Shown: one piece after another, positions 1-12,300 of the stretch
Layout: each line of letters starts with the position of its first letter
How positions within the stretch are numbered: position 1 is the first letter of the stretch
DNA from: Camarhynchus parvulus
Taxonomy: Eukaryota; Chordata; Aves; Passeriformes; Thraupidae
Reading direction: 5' to 3'
Length of the DNA stretch: 64,000 bases
Assembly: GCF_901933205.1 (NCBI RefSeq)
Contig: NC_044585.1
Span: 2,542,001 to 2,606,000, forward strand
The notes under the pieces: generated by a model
What the model was told of the DNA's origin: nothing
The model's database searches: none
The model's input: only the letters and a program-made list of their open reading frames with translations
Translations under genes and position numbers: made by a program

Positions 1-223
1 TTATTTGAAGAAACTTTATAGGGAGGCAGTTTTAAATAATATGTGGTGGTGATTTGGTTTGATTTGGGTTTTTTTTGTGGTGATATTCAAGTTTTGGTTT
101 GTTTTTAATCTATAAAGGAGAGAGGGGTAAAAAGCTGTTTCACAGACCTTTCTAACTACAGGAAGTATTTGTAACACCCTCAATTAAAATCCAGCCTTGA
201 TTTTTTCCTTTTTTTTTTTTCAG
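1..223 (+). other. MED15: MED15 intron, upstream of first in-window exon
   Basis: Non-coding sequence that ends in a T-rich polypyrimidine tract and CAG at 221-223, the acceptor of the first MED15 exon in this window. The exon carrying the MED15 start codon lies further upstream. Nothing else is recognised here. Confidence 0.8.
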
Positions 224-311
224 TGATGAAGCCATGAGGAAAGCTGGTGTTGCCCATAACAAATCTAGCAAAGATATGGAGAGCCATGTGTTTATGAAGG
301 CCAAAACAAGG
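224..311 (+). CDS. MED15: MED15 in-window exon 1 (KIX domain)
   Basis: Acceptor TTTCAG at 218-223, donor GTAAAG at 312. It encodes residues 1-29 of the in-window protein, including MRKAGVAHNKSSKDMESHVF, almost identical to human MED15 KIX. The first base completes a codon begun in the missing exon, probably Ile. Confidence 0.95.
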
Positions 312-3300
312 GTAAAGCTCTATTTGCTTCCAGAAGTTATTGGGTGTCAAAAGAAGTTTGTAATGAATTACAGAAATAGAAAGCCAGTGCACTTAGGAAT
401 ACAGATTTATGTGAAATTTTGATTTGTATGTGCTGCTGCTTTTACCTTGAGGGGAAGTGAGGAGTTCTGCATCCAACAGATGCATCAGGCTGGCCTCAGT
501 GCCAGGAAGCTTTGCTGATGCTGCAGTGTTCATGCACATGTGGAACCACACTGTTCTTACCTGAATGTCTGTGTGTAGTGAATTACACAGAATTTCCTTT
601 ATCTGCAGTGTAGCACCATTCCAGTTTGGTGGTCAGAAAAAAATATCAATGAAAAGGCTCTGTCAAGAGTAACCCCAAGGCAAGAGCTGTGGTCTCTGTG
701 AAAGCCTGGCTGTAATGTACAGTTCTGCACTCTTACCAAATCATCAACTTCTTCCCTGGAGCTGTGTTATGAGAAATTGGGTAGTGTTTTTGTCTCCAAA
801 CAAGTTCTGTGTTTGAAATAGAACTTTTCTTGGGGAAAATGTTACAATGCTGATGCCACAAATCTGCACCCACTGTTGGCATCCTCCTGAGGAGTTGTTT
901 CATGGGCAGGAAGGTTTGTCTCAGCCTCTGCAACTTCCTACCAATTATGAAGTACACTAAGAAAATATTTCAGAGAATATTTGTCTTTTCACTTCTGACA
1001 CTTCTGTCATGTTAGTTTTCCAAGTTATTAATTTACTTGTATTTGTAATATGAATTTAGCTTTAAAAAGAGTTACTGTAGTACAAATGTGACATAATTCA
1101 AGGAATTCAATAATTCAGTGTGCAAAGTAAGCAGGTTCTGTCCTTACAAAAATGGAATTATAGTGGATAAGAAGTGGAGAATGTATGTTGGTTTATAAGA
1201 TTTGCATATTGTGGTGCTGTTAGTGTGGCTGTCAGGGAGGTTCTTTCCTGTGAATTTTGTGGTTTCTTGGTCTTCTTTTACCATCAACCACAATGACGTG
1301 TCAGTGAAAATATTCCTGGTTCATAAACAGACTGTTCTTGGAAGTGAACTGCTCTGCAAAGCCCACACACATTGTGGAGTAAAACCCAGTATGTTGAGGA
1401 AGAATACTGAAGAACCACAAAGTAATGGTTATTCTGTTTTCATTTCTTATGCTGAAATACTCATTTTTCACCTTTAGGAGGAGTATCTTTCTCTTGTGGC
1501 CAGGCTCATTATCCATTTCCGAGATATTCGTAAGTAATTTTTTACTTTTGGTTTTACTTTCTTCTCAGTTGTGGTTTCTCATTGAATCGTTATAAGAGAA
1601 AAGTAAATTTTAGGGCTTCTGTGTGTGATTTTGCATGTGATTCTTAAAAAGTTGCTTTAAAAATCTTCCTGTAGTATGCATGCCTAATTTATAAATCCTA
1701 TTTCTTTTACACATCATCTATAATTGAAAAGTATTTGAGAAATTATTTAAACTTGCTACTTTTCCTCCTTCCTAATTTTTTCTGTATCTTTGCTTTCCTT
1801 CCATTTTTTATATAGCATTCTGATTACCAAATTGGTTTAGGTTAATGTATTTTATTAGAGCTACAGTAGATAGTGGGTTTTTAAAATTTATTTTAAAAAT
1901 TATGTAGAAAGTATATCCAGAAGGTCAATGTGACAATATTAACAAAGATGATTCATCATTTTTTCTTTGCAGACAATAAGAAATCTCAAGCCTCAGTCAG
2001 TGGTAAGAGTTCCCTTTTTGTTGTTGTTTTCTTCCTTCCCATACTCTCAATTTCTAAATAGAACAGCTTAGACATCAGGCCTGTGGTTACTAAGAATAAA
2101 GCACCTGTGTATTGCCTCGCTGGGATATTAATGTATTAAATGCTGCTGGAGTAAAGGAAGGGGAGCAGGACAGGGTTGGGGTTGTTCAGTGCTGGGGGTG
2201 AGAGGCTTGGCCAGTGCTTTGGATGTAACACTGCAGGCTTGTTTGTGCCCCTGTGTGCACTTCTGTTAGCTCACAGCAGTAAGGGTCAGGAAAGCACCAG
2301 AGTGATAAATAATCTTGCTGAGCAGCCCAGGTTCCTGCCTGTTGGCTGCTGTGGCTCCTCAGGTGTTGCACCAGAGGTAGAAATATTTGTGGTGCCATTT
2401 GGTGAGCTTAGATCTGATCCTGGCTTCTGCCTGTGTGCTCATTCTCACTGCAGTGGATGTTAGGGACATCGTGTGGTGCTGTGCTTTTATCCCTCTGTAG
2501 GGCAAATGTGCAGTCTGGGGTTGATGAACATGCAGTCTGGCCTGCTGGAAATGATTTTATAAGTATTCTTAAGAAAGAGGTGGTGTGTGTTCTGTACCCA
2601 GTTCATATTGCTTCTGCACCCCGTGTTGTGTTTTGGCCTCTTGAATTGTCCTTCTCTCTTTAACTTCACTTTTCTGTGTGCCCAGGATTCAGATGATGCA
2701 AACTGTCTTGAAAGGCACTGAATTTATTCCATGCATAATAACAGTGATGTTAGAGGGAGAACTGTATAGCAAAGTCCATCCTCTGAGCATTGCTTCTTTG
2801 ACTTGAGGAGGAAGATCCACAGTGGGACTCTCTTGGTTTTTGAAATTAAAAGCTTTATATCCTTATGGAGTTTTGTTGGCAGCTTGGTTTGACTTGTGTA
2901 TCAAGTTGGAGATGGCTAATAAGTTCTTTTCTCTGAGGTATTTAAAATCTGTGTGGAACTTTACCACACTGGAGCAGTGTGGTGAAGTTAAAATCATCTC
3001 TCTGTCTTTACAGAGAGGCAGAGATGTGCCAGAAGCCTCACAGGCAGGGCAGTGAATCTCAGTTTGTCAGGATATTGGGTCTAGTCATGGTCTGAAGTTG
3101 TCAGATCAGAGAGTGGATGATGGAGAGCAGGGGATTGTGGAAAATTGCATGGCTGGCTGCATATCAGTGTGTTTCCTTTGCAGATCCAATGAATGCCCTG
3201 CAGAATCTAACTGGGGGTCCTGCAGCAGGGGCACCTGGCATGGGCATGGCTTCCCGAGCTCAGGGGGCACCAATGAGTGGCATGACAGGCCTTGGTCCAA

Positions 3301-6300
3301 TGGCACAGCAGATGAGTCTCCCAGGGCAGCAGCAGCCTCCTGGCACCTCAGCAATGGCCCCTCATGGCATGCCTGGTGTCTCCACAGCTACTCAGCAGAG
3401 TAAGTGTTCACTGTGCTTCAGCCACTGCAGTTGTTGGATCAGCTTTGCAGTAATAAGGCTTTTCCCCAGGGAAAAGGTGCTGAGGAGATGTCATACTAAA
3501 TGTCATACTAGATGTCATACTTCTGGCTAAATCAGCCAAGTGAACTCAGAAATAATTGATTTCAGATACTGCTACCTAATTGCATAAATGTCTTAGTATA
3601 GCCAATACAGCATAGTTGTTGTATGAGCAAATTCTTTCATCATGTCAGCTTCAGAACATTGTTTTCTTTCATCATGTCAGCTTCAGAACAATGTTTTTTT
3701 CAGAACATTGTTTTTGCCTGTGCAAACATGTACCCATGTTTTCCATGGTAAGATGCTTCCTGCTCATGACCTCAGTGCACATTTCTTCCTGCATATTTTT
3801 ACTCTTTACTTACTATCAATGGAGGGAGAGTGAATTACAAGTTGGTAGTACAAAGTGTAATTAATCCTGCTGTAAATCCGTTTGAGGAAGAAAAGTGTAT
3901 ACTGCTAAGGAAGGACATTAACAAATCTCACATTATTTGGGTATCATATTTTAAGTACTGCCTATCTTCTCTTCAGCCCAGCTTCAGCTTCAGCAGATAG
4001 CCCAGCAGCAGCAGCAGCAGCAGCAGTTCCAGCAGCAGCAGGTGGCCCTGCAGCAGCAGCAGTTCCAGGCCCAGCAGTCAGCCATGCAGCAGCAGTTCCA
4101 GGTGCAGCAGCAGCAGGCAGCGGCGGCTGCGGTGGCGCAGCAGCAACAGCAGCAGCAGCAGCAGTTGCAGGCTGTGCAGCAGCAGCAGCAGCACATGCTG
4201 AAACTGCAGATGCAGCAGCAGCAAAACCAACAGCAGGTGATGACAAACAGCTCTGATGGCAAATGTGGTGATGGGTTTGCTGGTTTGAGAGGGAACCAAT
4301 AGGAGATCCCAAGTCAGAGCTACAATTTAATGGGGAAATGAAAATAAAATGCAATAGTACAAAACCACTGACAGAGTCAGAAATGACCTGACACCCTTTT
4401 GTTCAGGGTGGTGGCACAGCCCCATCCCATGGGGGCTCAGCCCTCCTGCAGTGCCAGCTGTGCTGCTGCTGGAGCAGGGATCCTGCACAACGGGGGAGTT
4501 TTCCTCTGCAGCTCCAGGGCTGCTGCAGATGGGCCTGGGCTCCCTCTGGCAATGCAGGGCAGCAGAAAGCTGCTCCTCTGGCAATGCAGTGGGCAAAGGC
4601 TGCTGTGCTGCTCCAGGCTCAGATTGGATCCAGGTAGGAATGCTTGGCTCCTCCCCTGGGCGCAGCATCTCCCCATGGGATGCTGGAATTGGATCAGCCC
4701 TGCAGGGACACTCAGTGGCCATGGACAGAAGATATCCCCCTGGAAAGAGGGTGGGTCATGGAAGAGATAAAGAGCACTGCCCTACCTGGTTTTAACAGAT
4801 GGTAATAGAATACAAACATTTGGTTACATCTTGCATTGTAACCTAAGACAATCAGTTACTTGTCAGGTGAGGTTTGGCTTGTGTAGCAGTATCAGCTCTG
4901 CCTGTTAGTAACACATTTCCACTTCAGGGTAGGGCTTCAGGTTAGATTGGCAAGTTAATTGACAGCAGTATGTTACATACTAGAGGAAAGGGTTTACCGA
5001 TGTTTTGTTGCTTTCTTTTGTCATAGAAATAGGGAATTAAAATCTTTGTCTCTTTTTTTTATAATTGTCAGGATAGTCTTTCATTCTGACCGAGAGTGGG
5101 AAAGTGCAGCACTTAAATTACTCTAGCAATAGTGGCTATTCTGTCACTGTGTGAATGATGTGTTGCCACTTTAAAAAATATGTGTATATATACACATGTA
5201 TATATATACATGTATATATCAATCATCCTTAAGTAAAAAAGCAGAGGAGGAAACTTCAGCACTCATATTCTTGTGCAGGTTTTGGTAAGGGGTGATTGCA
5301 TTTGAAAAACTGTATCTGAGCCCATTTGTACAGGAGAAGCTGATGGACTTCACCTTTGCTTTTAAAAGTTACAGGAAAGCTTGTCATGTGGAAATATGGA
5401 AATACAGGCTATTTAACCATTGAGGGTTGAGATACACAAGGGATGAGTGGATAAAAAGGTTAGGCTTTTCTTTGGGCTTAAAACATCAATCTGATGTATT
5501 AGGATTCTGTTTACTTTGGTTTATGCTATAAAAGTAAGTCTGCTGTTGCATTGCTGGAAGCTTTAACATGCTGGCTTTTCCTGCTTTTCAGATGCAGCAG
5601 CAACAGCAGCAGCAGCAGCTGCAGAGGATTGCTCAAATGCAGCAGCTGCAGGCAGCACAGGTCATGCAGGCACAGCAGCAGCAGCAACAGCAGCAGCAGC
5701 TACCACAACAACAGATACAGCAGCAGCCACCTCAGCAAGTCATGCAACAGCAGATGCAACAGATGCAGCAGCAACAACAGCAGCAACAGCAGCAGCAGCA
5801 ACAGCAGCAACAACAACAGGTTGCTCAGGCACAGCAGTCTCAGCTTCCACCACAGTCCCAGCCTCAGCCCCAGCCCATGGTGTCTCAGCCTCAGGCAATC
5901 TCAGGACAAATCCCCGGGCAGGTTATGCCTGTCACTCTCACACCACAGCAGTTAAAAGCCATGCAGGTAAGGGCTAGACCAGCTGATTGTTGATTTGTTA
6001 TGTCCATCTAAAGAAATAAAACATATATCTGACTTTTGCTAATAATGAAGTAGGAAAACCATAACTTGTTTTGAGTACAGGGCGTTTAAAGGTTTGTATC
6101 TGGGCCTACCAGTAGAGAACAGTTTTATACCTAAGAGTAAGAGTTATGGAAATCTGTGAAAACCGTTCATGCAGCTGATATTTAAAAAATAATTTCTTGT
6201 CTCACTCTGGAATGGACAAGTGAAAAAACAAAAAAGAAACATACTCTGGTTAAAGAAAAATGACCTCCATGCAGTTTGCTTTTCCAGAACATGAGCAAGT

Positions 6301-9300
6301 ACTTTGGAGTGTTCTAGACTGCAGCCAGTGTTTGCTCTCTGCCATGCTGGCTTTGGTTCTGCTGCCATGTTGGGAGATTTGGTCACAGTTCAATGTGCTG
6401 GTTGTTCCTGCCTTGAAGAGAAGGTGGGAAAGACAGTAGTTCTGCTCTGTTGAATCTTGCTGGGTCATCCTCTTAATGGTGCAGCTTTTTGAAGTGTTAG
6501 AGTCATTTTTATCTGGGCTGCATAGGTTACTGGTGAGCCACAGCTCAGACCTGTTTTTCTTTGGGCCTCACTGGGGAGGAATGGAGTGTCAGCCACACTT
6601 CAGAAATGGATGAGTTGATGTCTCAACTTTGTGCTCCTGCCAGCTGAGCTAGGAGTAGTTAAATGTCATCATTGTCACAGTGACAAATGTAATGAATTTA
6701 TAAACATTTGCAATGCTGGTCATTGGTAGGCTTGCCAAAAATTTAAGTGCCTATTATTTTTATTTATAAGACCTGATAGTAGAAGTCAGAAGTGCAAGAA
6801 GTTGTTGAACTGGATGTGCAGTCTGTGGGAAAACTATTCTAAATGTTTTAAACATGGAAACTTCTTTTCAGAAAAAAAAATCAAAACCTTTGGTTGGTGA
6901 GGCTGGTGTTGTCTCCATACCCCTTTTAATGAGCATAGCCAATGCAGTTGAAACAGAAGTGTCATTCCCTGCTCAGGTATGTATGTTTACTTTGGGTTTT
7001 GTTCTCATCCCCCAGGTAAGAGCCCAGCTGGTGCAGCAGCAGCAGCAGCAGCAGGCAGCAGCAGCAGCAGTGCAGGCAGCTCAGGCCCAAGCTGCTCAGA
7101 TGGGAGCCTCAGGGCAGGTAAGGGCCCAGGGCCACAGCTCCCAGCCTGTGCCAGGTGCATGCTAGAGATGAGCATGGAGTGGGGTTCCTGGTGGTTCCTG
7201 GTGAGGGGTCTGACATTGCTCATCCCCTCTGTGAAGGGGATGTGGTTCTTCTCTGCTGTTTCTCCTTTGCCTGGAGTCAGAGGCAGGATTTCATTGCCCA
7301 CCTCTCTGTGCATGCTCTCTGTCCCCAGTAGGTTCGAGTGTTGCCTGTACTGACACAGGAATGCACATGAGTAAGGTGGTCTCCTGTGGGCACACTACAA
7401 GTCTGACTGTTGGTACCTGGAGTGTATCACCTCTTCTTTCATTAGACTCTCCTAGGTGACTGCTTTGTTGTGTAAACTGATTTCTGTACTGTGAATCTTT
7501 GCCTGCTATCTTTAATCACATGTGATTTACCTTCCATCTTCATGTATTGACTAGAAAAAAATAGTATAGATGATGAAATCTCTCTGCACTCCCCTTTTAG
7601 TCCTTTCATCTTTCATTTTCTTCTGAGTGAGATGGGCAGTAGATCTAGATGCTCTTGTTCTGGATGTGAATTGTGAAGAACAAATGGTGTGTGCCACAAG
7701 TGCAGAGTTACATGAAAAAAGGAAAAGTGCTGGGTGAAAGCTTGTTGTCTAACATGGTTTTTCTATCCTGCAATACACCTGCAGCCCCAGTGGTTGTTTC
7801 TTGATGTGTGTCTGGTATGAAGGAGACATGGGGAAAAAATGGGGAATGGCTTGAGCTGAACCTCTTATCCCATTTTCCACAAGAATATGGAAGTCTTTTG
7901 TGGCTTACCTGTGTAGTGTTTCATATTGAGGCATTTTACAGACAAGGGTAAGTACAAATATCACCACTCTGTAGATGAAGAGAGAGGCAGACAGATGAAA
8001 TGAGGCTGGCTAGGACTAATGGCAGAATTCTTTTTGTATACCCAGCCATTCCATGTTTTTCAAGCACCATTTTCCATTCAGTGCACAAGTCATTTTATAG
8101 ATTCAGTAAGAAGTTTTTTATGTGGACTGTGATTCTCCAGTGAACATCTCCCAGGCTTGTATCAGGGACAGTGTCTTGTCCCATGGTAACTCTCAGCTGG
8201 CCACATCCTTGTTGGTGTGGCCAAGTTCTGTTTCTGAGTTGCTCCTTTGGCTTGTGTCAGTGCAACACAGGATGTAAAAGCTGGGCAGTGGTAAGTACAG
8301 TTGGGACAGTGCTGGCAGCAATGCAGAATTCTCTTCCTACAGCTGAAATGTGAATTAAAACTTGTTTGTTTCTTAAACAATTTCCAGGTGGGAGCTGCAG
8401 GGACTTAGGTTGACTGGAAGGAGACACTGGCTTGTTTTTCTTGTTACTAACTTTAGTGGTGCTCTTTTCAGCTCTGAACAGATGGATTGTGTTTATGTAG
8501 AGTCAACTGAATTTTTGCCCCTTTAGTGACTTCTTGTGCCAGTGGCTTAACAGCACAGTGCATTTGAAAAGCTTTGGGTGATGACATGGTTGACAGCCAG
8601 TTTTGTATTGCAGCTTTATCCAGTCCTGTGTGGGGATTGCTCTTTATCTAGCACATGTGGAGTTTGGAATATTCCACACACAGGCTTTACTCCACTGATG
8701 TTCATGCCAGTGCAAGATGAGTCTGCTAAAATTCACCTACCACTATGAAGTCCAGTGACTAAATGGGTTTCTTGTACTTGTCTAAATATTTTCTGTATGT
8801 AATAGGTTTAAGATTGTGGCTGTATATAATATTACAATGCAGCTTCAGTGTTGAGAGTGTGTAAGGATTTCCTTTATTTTATAAGAAGTCTCTTTTTAAG
8901 GCTAGATTTTTGATTTCTATTTAGTACATTTTTCAGTAGCATCAGCATTCTGAATAAATCTGCCTTGATTTCTTTATTTGGTTCAGGGAAGCTTTTTTTA
9001 GAAACAAACCCTATCCTAATCTTTGCTTGTTACATTTAAACTTAGTCTTTAATGGCTTTCAAACTGGGAATTTTGCTTGCTATGGCTGCATTTTTCCTTT
9101 TCCATAAAGTTTCTGTAAATCCTTTTTACACAAAAGTAAAAGCAGTCCCAGGTTTAAATGTGGATTCATGTGAGAAATTCTTCTCTGAAGTTAAAAAGAC
9201 CCCACACAGGTCAGTGTTACCCTGCTCCAGTGCTTGTGAGCCCAGGGGAGCTCACAGCAGTGATGTCCTGGCAACATGAGATCTACACAAAATACTTACA

Positions 9301-12300
9301 GCACCAAGGAAAAATATCTGTAATCAGCTGCAGTTAAGTATGAGTAAAGTTCAAGTTAAATATGAGTAGAACTTTACTCATATTTAACTTGAACTTAAGT
9401 TAAATATGAGTAAGGTTAAGTCACTGTTGTGGTGCAATTCCTTCAGGTGCTCAGAATGCAGAGTGGCTGATGCTGACTGAAAATCTGAGCTGCCTTTGCT
9501 GCAGGGGCACTGTAATACATGTGCTCACCAGAAGCTGTGTATTTATGGGCTGCTGAATGTTTGGATGTTAAATAAAAGAAAGTTGCAGGTTCTGGATTCT
9601 ATTTGTTCTATTCCAATTAATTTTTATCACATAATGGGGTTTGTAGCTTACTCTGGAGGGAGATCCTCTTCTTGCTCTCTGATTTATCTCAATTTACAGG
9701 GTCTGGAATTTTACCTCTTAAGAAACAATTTCACTTGTGGAGGATGATATGTGTTCAGTTAAAATCTTTCTCAAAAGTACTTAAATATTTCTGGTTGTGG
9801 TCTTATTTTATGAGAAGAGTAACTCCTTTATGGACATATTGCTTTGGACCCCCCTTTCCTGACTCCTTTATCAAAGGGTCATGGGATTTGTAAATATAAA
9901 TGAGCTGAAGAATGGGGGAAAATAGATTGCTTTTGTTAAGAGAGAGGAATTGGTGTCATTTTATATATATATTTCCTTTCCAGAGCACACATTTAAAAAA
10001 AAAATACAAAAAACTCTAACCCAAAACTGTAAGCTTGTGCACTCATTTGACCAACCACAATACTACAAACAGCTGAAAACCTTTGAATTGGAGTTTGTCA
10101 TGCTGGTGCTCAGTGATTTGCCAGACACTTATCCTGTGAATATTCTAATTTCCTTTGCCTCAGTGGAAGTAGTGTAAATCTTCACTTTTTGGTGGTGTGG
10201 CTTCAGAAACACGGCCAAGATGGGACATGTGGGTCACCATAACATGCCTGGGATTGCACAGCTCCAGAGATCTGTGTGCATTCACCAGGGTCTGAGATGG
10301 GGTGATTGTGCCTGAAAGGATATTCCCCTCCCACCCCAGCAATTCCCCCTTTTTTTTTTGGTTTTGTTAGGGTTATGTTGCTTCACCAGCTCTCATGTTG
10401 ACACTGTAGCTCTTCACTGCCCTCCCTGGCATCCCCCTGTGCTCTGTGGCACTGCTGGGTTGTTGTGTTTGCTCTGCAGCTGCTGCATGCTGTGTGTGCA
10501 CGTGTGCATGTGTGTGTGTGGCTGAGGCACCCCCTTTGTTCCCCTTCTGAAATCCTGTCTCTGACCATCCCTCTTTGCCTGGATGGAAAGGGACTGCATT
10601 GCTCTGATGTTGTGAACTAACAGCTGTGCTGAATTTGACACTATTTTCTTTATCAGTTATTGCTTTCTTTTTTCAGTCTTGCTATGTTGTATTTAATTTT
10701 ATTTATTTTTAACAATTGTAAGCACATGCATTCTTTGACTCTCTAGAGATGTGTTGCTGGCTGCTTCAGTCCATTTACATAAACACCCAGCAGGAGTGCC
10801 CCAAACCCTTTACAGGAATGAGACTGCATTATCTCTTAGGTCAGTTAGGATTGTGTAGGTTCCTTGGTAACATGTAAACCAGAAAAAAAAGGTAGCCCAG
10901 AGAACTTTACTGTGGATCTTTGAAGTCCCAAACAGAAGCTCTTCTACTGATAAGTGAATCTGCCAAAGCTACCTGAATACTACCTCAAATATATGCTGTA
11001 TTTGTTGTAAATTCTCAGTATGTGGGGTAATATCAAGTAGCAGAGAGCTATACAGATACAAAAAATTAAATCTCTGCGACTCATGCAGGCTGAAAGGTAC
11101 TTTTAGACACTGCAGAGCAGCATAGTCCTAATCCTATTTTAAAATAAAAATTTATTCTATTACTAACCTTTATCATTTACCCTAAATTATTGTACTTTAG
11201 GGTGTGCTGATTCTATACAGCTGGAGAATCAAAAAGCTTGAGGAAGATCATGGACTCAGAAAAATTTAGCACACCTTAGTGGTAGAAGAATATGTATATG
11301 TCAAAATGATGGTAATTAAAAAAATATACTTGACTTATTGTATGGGTTACAAAAGGAATGAAATAGATTTTTCAAAGCTGGAAGTCCTTTTAATTATCTC
11401 TGGCATTGTTATACTGGCATAGGTTGGGCTGGTGTGAAATTTGCTCACTGTGGGGCAGTGCCCTGGCAGCTGCTGCTGAACCGTCTGACAAAATGTCCTG
11501 TGACAGAGGGGACATGGCCAGCACTGCTGGACCCTTGGAGCCCACAGTGGGGAAAGCACATCAGAAACCTGTGACATTATAGAGCTTCTTAGGTGGAGAG
11601 TTCCTGACAGCAGAGAGCTTATTTCCAAAGATTGGAGAACTTCAAGATGTTTAAAAACTCAGAAAAGGCCCTTCATGGAAATGACAGGATACTCAACCCC
11701 TGACCCATGAATCAGGCTGTACATGGGCTCTGTCAGGACACCAGGAGCTGATGAGGTGCTCTCTGAAGATGGAGAGGAGGAGTACAAAAAGGAGTTGCAT
11801 TTCCAGGCCAGCAGGTCAGGTTAACCTTTAGAGAACAGCTCACTAACCTTCCCTCCATGCTCCCCCTCCCCAGTTCCCCGAGGCTGCATGTGCTTCTCAT
11901 CCTGCCAGTGCACTGCATTTCTTGTTTTGCGATTACTTTTGTCTGTTGTCCCTCTGTCCTCAAAGATGATCACCGCACCCCTGGCCCGAGGCGGGATGCA
12001 AATCAGACCACGGTTCCCGCCTGCCCCCGCGGTGCCGGCTCCACCTCCAAGCTCCGTGCCCTTGGGCGGACAGCCAATGCCACAGGTATTTACTGGGTCA
12101 CAGCCATCGTGTGAGCCTCGGGCACAGCTGCCCTGCCCGGCTGCTGCCTCTAGGCAAGGGGAATGTGCACTTGTGCATCAAACTATGAACTTGCTGCTGG
12201 TACTCAGCGTGTCGGTGTGGTTTTTTATGGATCCTTTTTTATTTGAAGTACTAGGTTTTCTTGGGATATCAAATGAAGTGTTTTTAAAGTGGGGTAGATC

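Larger units (their letters stand above)
7118..11965 (+). other. MED15: MED15 intron between in-window exons 7 and 8
   Basis: 4.8 kb of intron. Apart from the hairpin cluster at 9331-9419 and the TG repeat near 10.5 kb, nothing supportable was seen; open frames here are short and unrelated to known proteins. Confidence 0.7.

Noticed and set aside
3962..4354. Antisense open frames of 90-130 codons rich in Cys, Ala or Leu
   Set aside because: They are mirror images of the MED15 CAG repeats; (CTG)n reads as poly-Leu, poly-Cys or poly-Ala in its frames.
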